64,000 nucleotides of DNA from DASQUK01 sp046726215 (GTDB lineage Bacteria > Actinomycetota > Acidimicrobiia > Acidimicrobiales > VFJN01): positions 20,693 through 84,692 of the forward strand of contig JBKPAA010000022.1 in the NCBI GenBank assembly GCA_046726215.1, in the 5' to 3' direction. The position numbers and the translations under genes are program-made. Positions 25,387-34,982 of this stretch are shown piece after piece; position 1 is the first letter of the stretch, and every line of letters starts with the position of its first letter. The notes under the pieces are model-generated. The model made no database searches, had not been told where the DNA came from, and worked only from the letters and a program-made list of their open reading frames with translations.

Positions 25387-26388
25387 TCAGCTGGGCCGGA
25401 TCACCACTCGGCGAGCCGTGTCCTCGCCCTCGGACACCGTGCTCACCCCTTCGATCTCGTTAACCGCGTCATGGACGACCTTGCGGTCGGCTGAACCCAT
25501 CGGATCCAGTGCCTTGGCGACGCCGCTGGCCTTCACCGCCTCGGCCACCTCCCGGGCGAACCGCTCCAGAGCCACCTTTCGGCGGGCGCGGTATCCGGCG
25601 ACGTCGAGGCGCACCCGCGCGTGGGTTTGGCCGACGAACCGGCGCTGCACCATGCTCCGCACCAGCTCCTGCACCGCCTGTAGAGTCGTGCCCTTCTGGC
25701 CCACCAGCAGGCCCAACTCCGAGCCCTCCACCGACGCCTCGATCGCCTCGTCTTCGCTGACCGTCACCGTCACCGTGGCATCGGACCGTCCGAACGCTGA
25801 CAGCAGGTCGGTGAGGAAGTCCTCGACCGCGTGGCGTTGGCCCTCGATGTCGAACAGCGACGCGGCCGGCGCGTCGGTTGGCTGCGTGCTCTCGCTCACC
25901 ACATTCGCTCCCTCTGCTGACCGCCTGCCCCGCCGGCGCCGCGAGCTCGCCGAGGCGGCCCGGTGCTCTCCCGCCGGCGCCGGCTCCCCGGCGTCGGCCC
26001 CATCATTCACCGCCGCGCCGACCACGCCTTCGCTCGGCCGGTCACCGTCGCCGGGTGCCGTGGCGGCGTCGCGCCGCGGGCCCCGACCACGACTGTTGGC
26101 GTCGGCGCCATCGCCCGGCGCCGTCGATCTCGCCCTGCCGCGGTTGCGGTCAGCGTCACGACCCCTGCGTTCGCCACGTCGTCGCTCGCGTCGATCGACC
26201 TTCGGGCGGGGCGTCGTCGGACGTACCCGGGCCCGCACCTGAGCCTCGGCGCGCAACCGCCCGAACAGGCCCTTCTGCGGCTCCTGGACGACCTCGATCT
26301 CGGCGTCCCGCTCGTCGACCCCGAGCTTGTCGAGGGCCGATTCCATAGCCTCCGCGATGCTCCGACCGGTTGTCACGACCCATTCCAC
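25387..26388 (-). CDS. jag: RNA-binding protein Jag/KhpB (Jag-N, KH, R3H)
   Basis: RNA-binding protein linked to cell elongation and membrane-protein insertion genes. 333 residues: a Jag-N domain (1-50; TTGRSIAEAMESALDKLGV and KGLFGRLRAEAQV), a long charged Arg/Gly/Ala-rich linker (about 55-185), a KH domain with LVGQKGTTLQAVQELV, then an R3H domain (VALERFAREVAEAV and DRKVVHDAV). The GTG at 26388, four bases after the yidC stop, is chosen because it precedes Jag-N with a GGAAG ribosome site. The linker is longer than in most relatives. Confidence 0.92.
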   Translation of the reverse strand: MEWVVTTGRSIAEAMESALDKLGVDERDAEIEVVQEPQKGLFGRLRAEAQVRARVRPTTPRPKVDRRERRRGERRGRDADRNRGRARSTAPGDGADANSRGRGPRRDAATAPGDGDRPSEGVVGAAVNDGADAGEPAPAGEHRAASASSRRRRGRRSAEGANVVSESTQPTDAPAASLFDIEGQRHAVEDFLTDLLSAFGRSDATVTVTVSEDEAIEASVEGSELGLLVGQKGTTLQAVQELVRSMVQRRFVGQTHARVRLDVAGYRARRKVALERFAREVAEAVKASGVAKALDPMGSADRKVVHDAVNEIEGVSTVSEGEDTARRVVIRPS

Positions 26389-26392
26389 TGCG

Positions 26393-27490
26393 CTACTTCC
26401 TCTTTCGCTTCTTGCGCGAGCGCGGGTGGGGCTTGGGGGCTGCGGCGCCGCCACCGCTCGACGACTTGGCGCCCCCACCGGTACCACTCCGGGCTTTGGG
26501 TCGCTGCTGGCCCGACTTGGGCTGGCCGGAACCCTGCTGGGCACGGGTTCGCCCGTTGCCGCTCGGCGCGTCGGCGGCCTTCTTCGGGGCCGCCCGCCCT
26601 CCCTTGGCCCCATTGCCTTCGGTCTTGCGTGCCGCTCGCATGTCCGCCATGGCCTTCTGGGCCTGCCTGCCGACCGAATCCTCGCCCCGGTACAGCGATC
26701 GGGTGATGAACGCCTGCTGCCCGACGCGCCACAGCGTCGACACCAGGAAGTAGATGCCGATGGCCAGAGGGCTCACAAACGCAAAGAAGACGTAGAGCAG
26801 GGGGCCGATCCGCATCATCAGGCGCTGCTGCTGGGTGACCTCGGCCCCGGCGGTGCGTCCCATGATCTGCTTCTGCTGGTACCAGCTCAGGAAGGCGATC
26901 ACGGCGACGAGGGCGAGGTAAGGCAGCGCCGTCACGAAGCTCTGGCTCAGCGCCACGGCCGGGGATATGGCCAGGTCGATGCCCAACCAGTTCATCTCGT
27001 GCTTGCCAAGCAGCGACTGGTAGAGCTCGGAGCTGTGGTCCAGGTACTTCGGCCGGAACCCGTCGGTCACCACGAGGGGTTCGCCGTTGGCCCTTGTTAA
27101 GCCCACGTCACGGGCGTATTCCTGCAACCCAACGAAGCGTGCCTGCTGCGTCAATCCCCGCACGACGTAGAAGAGGATCGAGAACACCGGTGCCTGGATG
27201 AGCAGCGGGAGGCAACCGCCCACCGGGTTGATCTCGTGCTCCCGGTAGAAGCGCATCAGCTCTTCGTTGAGCTTCTGCCGGTCGTCCTTGTACTGAATCT
27301 GCAGGCGGCGGATCTCGGGTTGCAGCCGCTGCATCTCGATCATCGACCGGGTGCCCTTGAGCGTGAGCGGCGTGGTCACGATCATCACCACGCACGTGAG
27401 GAGGGCGATCGCCACCGCATACCCACCGGGCACATGCGTGTAGAAGAAGTTGAGCATGCCCGAGATGAGCTCAAATAGGCCGTCTAGCAT
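26393..27490 (-). CDS. yidC: Membrane protein insertase YidC
   Basis: Inserts and folds membrane proteins, alone or with SecYEG. 365 residues of the Gram-positive/actinobacterial type: N-terminal helix near MLNFFYTHV, YAVAIALLTCVVMIVTTPL, GGCLPLLIQAPVFSILFYVV carrying the insertase groove, further helices to LLYVFFAFVSPLAIGIYFLVS, and a strongly basic C-terminal tail for ribosome contact. The ATG shares one base with the yidD stop (TGATG). Confidence 0.95.
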   Translation of the reverse strand: MLDGLFELISGMLNFFYTHVPGGYAVAIALLTCVVMIVTTPLTLKGTRSMIEMQRLQPEIRRLQIQYKDDRQKLNEELMRFYREHEINPVGGCLPLLIQAPVFSILFYVVRGLTQQARFVGLQEYARDVGLTRANGEPLVVTDGFRPKYLDHSSELYQSLLGKHEMNWLGIDLAISPAVALSQSFVTALPYLALVAVIAFLSWYQQKQIMGRTAGAEVTQQQRLMMRIGPLLYVFFAFVSPLAIGIYFLVSTLWRVGQQAFITRSLYRGEDSVGRQAQKAMADMRAARKTEGNGAKGGRAAPKKAADAPSGNGRTRAQQGSGQPKSGQQRPKARSGTGGGAKSSSGGGAAAPKPHPRSRKKRKRK

Positions 27491-27720
27491 CAGTGGTGCT
27501 TTCCTTCAGGAACGGGATCCCACCCGTGTCCGCCCCATGGGTGGCAGCGCGACAGGCGCCGCAGGGTCAGCGCCGAGCCCCGAGCCGCGCCGTGCCTCTC
27601 TAGGGCATCGAGCGCGTAGTTCGAGCAGGTCGGCACGAATCGGCACGGTGACGGCCGCCCGTCCGTCACCCTCTGGTACAGCCTTACCAATCGATGAAGC
27701 AGTCGGGCAATGGGGCTCAT
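27490..27720 (-). CDS. yidD: Membrane protein insertion efficiency factor YidD
   Basis: A 76-residue amphipathic protein that assists YidC-dependent insertion. It has the family signature CRFVPTCSNYALDALERHG and a later CHPWGGHGWDPVP with conserved Cys, His, Trp and Gly. Its ATG overlaps the rnpA stop (ATGA) and its stop touches yidC. Confidence 0.95.
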   Translation of the reverse strand: MSPIARLLHRLVRLYQRVTDGRPSPCRFVPTCSNYALDALERHGAARGSALTLRRLSRCHPWGGHGWDPVPEGKHH

Positions 27721-28079
27721 GGGTCAGTGCCCCGAACCGCGGCGTCACACGCAGCCCCCACCGAGCGCCTCAACTCGGCGTAGGGCGCAGTGGCCGCCCC
27801 GGAGTGAGCGAGTACGAGGTAGGCACCGGGCATCAGCCCGTCGCGCTCCCGATCGATCTCACGCACCGCAGCACGAAGTCGCCGTCGCACCCGGTTGCGC
27901 ACGACGGCGGTGCCCACACGCCGACCGACGGTGTACGCGACCCGAACGCCGCCGGCCGGGCCACCAGCGTCCGGAGCGTGGTCTGACAGGAACACCACCG
28001 TCACCGGATCCCGCCGGGCGCGCCGCCCCTCACGCCGCAGCGCGTCGAATGTCGCACGATCGCTGATCCGTCCGATCAG
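27717..28079 (-). CDS. rnpA: RNase P protein component; probable CTG start
   Basis: Protein subunit of ribonuclease P, which matures tRNA 5' ends. It shows RRVGTAVVRNRVRRRLRAAVRE, the RNR signature that contacts the RNA subunit. The mature-looking N-terminus IGRISDRATFDALRREGRR is preceded by CTG at 28077-28079, which overlaps the rpmH stop as CTGA and gives 120 residues, the usual length. No ATG, GTG or TTG lies close; the next ATG upstream (28298) would give 193 residues with rpmH nested inside in another frame, as known in Thermus. I prefer the CTG start, as inference. Confidence 0.85.
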   Translation of the reverse strand: MIGRISDRATFDALRREGRRARRDPVTVVFLSDHAPDAGGPAGGVRVAYTVGRRVGTAVVRNRVRRRLRAAVREIDRERDGLMPGAYLVLAHSGAATAPYAELRRSVGAACDAAVRGTDP

Positions 28080-28210
28080 GCCGACAGCCGGGAGCGGCCC
28101 TTGTGGCGCCGCGCCCGGACGATCGCCCGGCCGGCGCGCGTCCGCATGCGCAGCCGAAAGCCGTGCCGCTTGGCTCGTCTCCGCTTGTTGGGTTGGTACG
28201 TCCGCTTCAC
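28076..28210 (-). CDS. rpmH: 50S ribosomal protein L34
   Basis: A 44-residue, strongly basic ribosomal protein (KRTYQPNKRRRAKRHGFR and GRAIVRARRHKGRSRLSA), typical L34 from end to end. GTG start at 28210 with a GAGGAGG ribosome site 7 bp upstream. First gene of the operon running away from dnaA. Confidence 0.97.
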   Translation of the reverse strand: MKRTYQPNKRRRAKRHGFRLRMRTRAGRAIVRARRHKGRSRLSA

Positions 28211-28569
28211 CTTCTGCCTCCTCGAGCACGCGGCCTCCTCGCAGAGTCAGCGGGGCCAGCGGCGGGATGTTGAAACTTGTGAAACGACGCGCAGTCACGA
28301 CGCGCGACGCTTCGGTGCGCGGACAACGGTAGAGCCCCGGTCCTCCGCGGCGCCAACCTGCACGTTACCGGCATGCCGAGCTCCTGTGGACGACCCCTGG
28401 TGAGCCACCATCGACGGTGCTAGCTTTCCGCAACCCACTCCCCCGCACCGGGGAGTCAGGCAGCGGAACTGGCGCCTGGTCCGCTCCTGGCAGGGCTTGT
28501 TGTGCCGTCGTCCACATGTGTGGATTTGCTTGTGGACGACTTCGGCTGCCAGCAGGAAGGTTCGGGACC
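28211..28569. promoter_or_regulatory. rpmH-dnaA intergenic region with DnaA-box cluster
   Basis: About 360 bp between the divergent rpmH and dnaA starts. Matches to the actinobacterial DnaA box TTGTCCACA: TCGTCCACA at 28508-28516 (8/9), inverted copies TGTGGACGA at 28385-28393 and 28531-28539 (8/9), and TGTGGATTT at 28519-28527. A fifth copy lies at 28592-28600 inside the dnaA frame. The boxes just upstream of dnaA suit DnaA autoregulation or a second origin subregion. The ribosome site AGGAAGG for dnaA is at 28553-28559. Confidence 0.7.
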
Positions 28570-29973
28570 GTGATCAGCGACGCGCACCACCTGTGGACGA
28601 CGTGCGCAGCGCTGCTTCGAGCCCAGGTCTCTGACCTGGTGTGGCATACCGCGTTCGACGGGGTGCGGGCCGTCGACTTCGACGGCCGCGTGCTCACGCT
28701 GGGCGTTCCCAGTCCGCTGGCCAAGGAACGGATCGAGGGCCGTTACCTCGGGCTCGTGCGCGACGCCATGGCCGAGGCGGGTGCCTCGCACGCCGAGCTG
28801 CGCCTCCGCATCGAGCCGGCGGAACCCCCACCGCTCTGGACCGTCCCGGCGCCCGACGACGGCCTTGCCAACCCGGACGCAACCGGCGACGGCAAGGTCA
28901 CCCGCGGAACACCCAACGGCCCCGTGCGGCCCGCCGACGAACTCGGCGATGTCGAGCTCAATCCCCGCTACACCTTCGAGAACTTCGTCATCGGCGGATC
29001 CAACAGCTTTGCCCACGCCGCGGCGTTGTCCGTGGCCGAAACTCCCGCCCGCAAGTTCAATCCGCTGTTCATCTACGGCCACGCGGGGCTCGGCAAGACC
29101 CACCTCCTCCAGGCGATCGCTAGCTACGTCACCCGCAACTACCCGGCGTACCGAGTTCGCTACGTCACGTCCGAGACGTTCCTCAACGAGTTCATCGATT
29201 CCATGCATTCGGGCAGCCGCGACGCCTTCAAGCGCCGCTACCGCGACATCGACGTGCTGCTCGTCGACGATGTGCAGTTCTTCGAGGGCAAGCAGGAGAC
29301 CCTCGAGGAGTTCTTCCACACGTTCAATCACCTCCACCAGACCAATCGCCAGATCGTCCTGTCCTCCGACCGTCCGCCCGACCAAATCGGCATCGAAGAC
29401 CGGATGCGCAGCCGCTTCCAGCAGGGCCTGATGACCGACATCCAGCCGCCGGCACTGGAAACCAGGATGGCGATCCTGCTGAAGAAGGCCGAGCTGGAAT
29501 CGACCCGCATCCCCAATGACGTGCTCGAGTTGATCGCCGCCAACATCAAGGACAACATCCGGGTGCTCGAGGGAGCCCTCATCCGAGTGTCCGCGTTCGC
29601 CAGCCTGACCCACGAGCCGCTCACCGTCGAGCGTGCCACACAGGTGCTGGCCGATCTCTTCAGTGAGAACCAGCCGCGGCCAATCACGCCCCAGCTCATC
29701 CTCGAGGAGACCGCCAAACAGTTCGGCTTCACGGTGGAGGAGATCACGAGCAAGCATCGGCAGCGGCCACTGGTCACCGCCCGACAGATCGCCATGTACG
29801 TCATGAGGGAGCTGACCGACCTGTCGTACCCCAACATCGCGCGCGAGTTCGGCGGTCGGGATCACACCACGGTCATCCACGCGGTCGAGAAGATCGGCGC
29901 TCTGATGTCCAAGGACCGCCAGATCTACGACCAGGTCACACGGCTCATGAAAGCCGTCCGGCAGGGTGATTGA
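28570..29973 (+). CDS. dnaA: Chromosomal replication initiator DnaA
   Basis: AAA+ initiator that binds DnaA boxes and melts oriC. 467 residues: domain I begins at DAHHLWTTCAALLRAQVSDLVW, a linker at about 80-130, AAA+ with Walker A GHAGLGKTHLL (about 168) and Walker B VLLVDDVQFF (about 232), then domain IV with the box-binding signature GGRDHTTVIHA (about 430). The GTG at 28570 is chosen because domain I starts there and AGGAAGG precedes it; upstream in-frame ATG would read through DnaA boxes. Confidence 0.96.
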   Translation: MISDAHHLWTTCAALLRAQVSDLVWHTAFDGVRAVDFDGRVLTLGVPSPLAKERIEGRYLGLVRDAMAEAGASHAELRLRIEPAEPPPLWTVPAPDDGLANPDATGDGKVTRGTPNGPVRPADELGDVELNPRYTFENFVIGGSNSFAHAAALSVAETPARKFNPLFIYGHAGLGKTHLLQAIASYVTRNYPAYRVRYVTSETFLNEFIDSMHSGSRDAFKRRYRDIDVLLVDDVQFFEGKQETLEEFFHTFNHLHQTNRQIVLSSDRPPDQIGIEDRMRSRFQQGLMTDIQPPALETRMAILLKKAELESTRIPNDVLELIAANIKDNIRVLEGALIRVSAFASLTHEPLTVERATQVLADLFSENQPRPITPQLILEETAKQFGFTVEEITSKHRQRPLVTARQIAMYVMRELTDLSYPNIAREFGGRDHTTVIHAVEKIGALMSKDRQIYDQVTRLMKAVRQGD

Positions 29974-30231
29974 CCGGCGACGAAACGGCGGCCGTGGAGA
30001 ACCCTCCGGAAAGGCTGTGGACCGGCACCTTCCGACGGTGGACCGGTGTCGGCCAGTCCCCAGAGGGGTCACGCGCGCAACGTTCGACCTGTGGGAGCCT
30101 GGGGATACGACGGGGAGGACAACCGGGCCGCTGACCTGCGGCAACGAGTCACCGTCCACAATCCACAGCCCCTACTACAACTACTACTGGTTCGAGTAAC
30201 TACCGCGAAGGCAGAGAAAGCGAGCGACGGC
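29974..30231. other. oriC: Replication origin oriC with DnaA boxes and DnaA-trio element
   Basis: Intergenic region dnaA-dnaN, the usual oriC site in actinobacteria. Visible near-consensus boxes: TGTGGACCG at 30016-30024, and the overlapping pair CCGTCCACA (30152-30160) and CAATCCACA (30159-30167). Directly after the last box comes a GCCC spacer and the trinucleotide run CTA CTA CAA CTA CTA CTG at 30172-30189. Read on the other strand this is a TAG-repeat DnaA-trio. The arrangement box-GC spacer-trio resembles the Bacillus subtilis unwinding element. The trio patch is the least GC-rich part. Confidence 0.85.
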
Positions 30232-31335
30232 GTGAAGTTCCGATGTGAGCGAGACGTTCTCGTCGAAGCCCTCGGCACGGCCGGCCGAGCGACCGCCAGC
30301 CGAGGTGGTGCGCTGCCGGTGCTGTCGGGCATCCGGACCGAGTTGCAGGGCGACAGCTTGACGCTGACGGGCCACGATCTCGAGCTGACCATCTCCGTCG
30401 TCATCGGTGAGGGACTCAAGGGCAACACCGATGGGATTGCGGTGCTACCGGCCCGGCTGACATCCGACGTGGTGCGGTCGCTCGCCCCCGGTGCGGTCGA
30501 GATCGAGGTCGACGGGGAACAGGCGCGCATCACCTCGGGCCGTTCCGAGTTCACGCTCCGAGTCTTTCCCGTCGACGAGTTCCCCCGGCTACCGGAGACC
30601 ACCGGTGAGGCCGTGACCCTCGATGCCACCGAACTGGCGGCGGCGTTGCGGCAGGTCGTGCCGGCGGCGTCGAGCGACGACGCCCGTCCCATCCTCACCG
30701 GCGTGCTCTTGTCGGCCGAGGAGGGGGGTCTGAGGTTGGTGGCCACCGACTCGTTCCGGCTGGCGGTGCGTGACCTGCCGGGCCAGACGGTGTTGGCCGA
30801 GGGGCAGTCGGTTTTGGTGCCGTCGCGAGCGCTCAACGACCTGACGAAGGTCCTCAGCGGTGTCGGCGAGCTCACCGTCAGGCTGGGCGAGCGCGACGCG
30901 GGGTTCGAGGCCGGGGACGTGCGCCTGACAACCATGTTGATCGAAGGTGACTTCCCCAATTACCGGGGCCTGATCCCGTCGTCCGCCCCGCCCAACCGCC
31001 TGATCGTCAGCCGTGAGGGTCTGCTGGAGGGGCTCCGCCGCGTGAAGCTGCTGGCACGTGAGGCGACGCCGGTACGCCTGGCAATGTCACCCGAGGGCCT
31101 CGATCTGGTGGCGGTCACCCAGGATGTGGGCCAGGCCCACGAATCCCTCGATGCCAAATACGAGGGCACGGAGCTCACGGTGGCGTTCAACCCCGACTAC
31201 CTCTTACAGGGCGTCGAGGCGTTGGAGGGAGACGAGGTCTTGATCGAGACGGTGGACTCGCTGAAGCCGGCGTTGGTGCGCAGTCCCGAGCACGATGACT
31301 TCCTCTACCTGCTCATGCCCGTGCGCGTGAGCTGA
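30232..31335 (+). CDS. dnaN: DNA polymerase III sliding clamp (beta subunit)
   Basis: Ring-shaped processivity clamp. 367 residues in three similar domains; SRGGALPVLSGIR in domain 1, VVPAASSDDARPILTGVLL in domain 2 and the C-terminal YLLMPVRVS are typical. The GTG at 30232 is the only conventional start that gives normal length; upstream codons belong to oriC. recF follows after 20 bp. Confidence 0.96.
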   Translation: MKFRCERDVLVEALGTAGRATASRGGALPVLSGIRTELQGDSLTLTGHDLELTISVVIGEGLKGNTDGIAVLPARLTSDVVRSLAPGAVEIEVDGEQARITSGRSEFTLRVFPVDEFPRLPETTGEAVTLDATELAAALRQVVPAASSDDARPILTGVLLSAEEGGLRLVATDSFRLAVRDLPGQTVLAEGQSVLVPSRALNDLTKVLSGVGELTVRLGERDAGFEAGDVRLTTMLIEGDFPNYRGLIPSSAPPNRLIVSREGLLEGLRRVKLLAREATPVRLAMSPEGLDLVAVTQDVGQAHESLDAKYEGTELTVAFNPDYLLQGVEALEGDEVLIETVDSLKPALVRSPEHDDFLYLLMPVRVS

Positions 31336-31355
31336 CCGGGACGGGGGCACTGGGC

Positions 31356-32477
31356 GTGCACGTCCGCACGCTGTGGCTCACCGACTTCCGCAGCTACCCG
31401 TCGATCGAGGTCGACCTGTCGCCCGGGCTGACGGTGATCGTCGGCGCCAACGGCGAGGGCAAGACCAACATGCTCGAGGCGCTGGCCTGGCTGGCGACCC
31501 TGTCGTCGTTCCGGGGCGCCCCCACGGACGCGTTGGTGCGGCGTGGCACTCCGTTCGCGGTGATCCGGGCACTGGCCGAGCGGGACGGCCGCGAGCTGCT
31601 CCTCGAGGCTCAGTTGCAACCCACGGGACGCAACCGGGTGATGGTCAACCGCCAGCCGTTGCGCCGGGCCCGCGACCTGCTGGGGTCGTTGCGGGTCACC
31701 GTCTTCACCCCCGACGATTTGGACATCGTCAAGGATGGACCGGGGGAGCGGCGACGGTTCCTCGACGACGCGCTGGTCGCCTTGCATCCCCGCAACGATG
31801 CTCTCCGGACGCAGCTGGAAAAGGTCCTGCGGCAACGCAACGCGCTGCTGCGACAGTCTGGGGGCCGTCTCGACGAGGCGGGTGCGTTCACCCTGGACGT
31901 GTGGGACTCGAAGTTGGCGAAGGCGGGTGAGGCGCTGACGACGGCGCGCGCCGACCTCGTGGGGCGGCTCGCACCTGTGCTGGCGTCGACCTACGACGCA
32001 CTGGCCAGAGAACCAGCGCTGGTGACGGTCGCTTACGACAATCCTTGGCGGAGCCAAGGATTGGCGACGGCGTTGGCGACGGCCCGGAAGGATGACCTTC
32101 GTCGCGGCGTGTCCACCGTGGGCCCGCACCGCGATGAGCTGGTCCTGAGCATCGCCGGTGCGCCCGCCAGGACCTATGCGAGCCAGGGTGAGCAGCGGAC
32201 GCTGGCGCTCTCGCTGCGGCTGGCGGTGCACCACGTCGTGACGGCGGCGGCGGGAAGTCCGCCGGTCCTGTTGCTCGACGACGTGTTCAGCGAGCTCGAT
32301 CCGGGGCGCAGCCGCGCCCTGCTCGCCCACCTGCCGCCCGGGCAGACGGTTCTGACCACGGCCAGTGGCCTCCCGGCGGACGCCCGTCCCGACGTCGTGC
32401 TGCGGCTCGAAGGCGGCGCGGTGGCGGCGGCAGTCGACGCACCGGGAGCACCGTCCGGGCCGCCCGCAGGTGGTTGA
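31356..32477 (+). CDS. recF: DNA replication and repair protein RecF
   Basis: SMC-like ATPase for RecA loading at gaps. 373 residues; LWLTDFRSY near the start, Walker A GANGEGKTNMLEAL, the RRRFLDDALV segment, the signature YASQGEQRTLALSL and Walker B LLLDDVFSELD. GTG start. It ends in a TTGA that may couple to dciA. Standard dnaN-recF-dciA-gyrB order. Confidence 0.95.
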   Translation: MHVRTLWLTDFRSYPSIEVDLSPGLTVIVGANGEGKTNMLEALAWLATLSSFRGAPTDALVRRGTPFAVIRALAERDGRELLLEAQLQPTGRNRVMVNRQPLRRARDLLGSLRVTVFTPDDLDIVKDGPGERRRFLDDALVALHPRNDALRTQLEKVLRQRNALLRQSGGRLDEAGAFTLDVWDSKLAKAGEALTTARADLVGRLAPVLASTYDALAREPALVTVAYDNPWRSQGLATALATARKDDLRRGVSTVGPHRDELVLSIAGAPARTYASQGEQRTLALSLRLAVHHVVTAAAGSPPVLLLDDVFSELDPGRSRALLAHLPPGQTVLTTASGLPADARPDVVLRLEGGAVAAAVDAPGAPSGPPAGG

Positions 32478-32479
32478 CT

Positions 32480-32851
32480 GTGCGCGTGGGTTGGCAACCT
32501 CTCGCGGGTACTCCAGAGCAGCCGATTCGGCTCGCCGACACCCTCGATCGAGTTCTCGGGCGCCTCGGGGCGCCGAGCCGGGCCGGCATCGAGGTGGTTT
32601 TCGACCGCTGGTGTGACGTCGTCGGCGAGGTCATGGCGGCGCGCACCCGCCCGGTGGCGATCGACGGCGAGGCGCTGGTGGTCGCGTGCGACGAACCGGC
32701 GTTGGCCACCCACGTCCGGTTCCTCGAGACACAGCTCGTCGCCCGCCTCACCGAGCTCGCGGGATCGCGCCAGATCACACGGATCGAAGTCCGAGTAGAC
32801 CGCCGACGCACCGGGCGACGGCCACCGCGCCGACACGCGAGGCCCGGTTGA
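32480..32851 (+). CDS. dciA: DciA family (DUF721) replicative helicase operator
   Basis: DciA recruits the DnaB helicase at initiation in bacteria lacking DnaC or DnaI. 123 residues; the conserved core runs from RAGIEVVFDRWCDVVGEVMAART to LARLTELAG-like segments, followed by a short basic tail. GTG 32480 is used; a TTG at 32474 overlapping the recF stop (TTGA) would add two residues. Placement between recF and gyrB matches Rv0004. Confidence 0.88.
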   Translation: MRVGWQPLAGTPEQPIRLADTLDRVLGRLGAPSRAGIEVVFDRWCDVVGEVMAARTRPVAIDGEALVVACDEPALATHVRFLETQLVARLTELAGSRQITRIEVRVDRRRTGRRPPRRHARPG

Positions 32852-33020
32852 TTGCTGTGGCGCCGGCGGCCAGTGACGGCGTCGTGGTGCCTGACGCGCC
32901 CCCGGGGATGAGCGGCAATGTCACACCCTTCTGGTAGACTTTCCTTGTTGTGATTTGGGGCTCTGACCAGGGCAAAAGGCCTTTGGGCGCCGGTCATCCG
33001 CCCCTAGGGAATCGACCTTG

Positions 33021-34976
<1,956 letters not shown>

Positions 34977-34982
34977 TCCCCC

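Noticed and set aside
28456..30159. 567-codon minus-strand frame opposite dnaA
   Set aside because: Antisense shadow of dnaA and oriC; no recognisable protein features.
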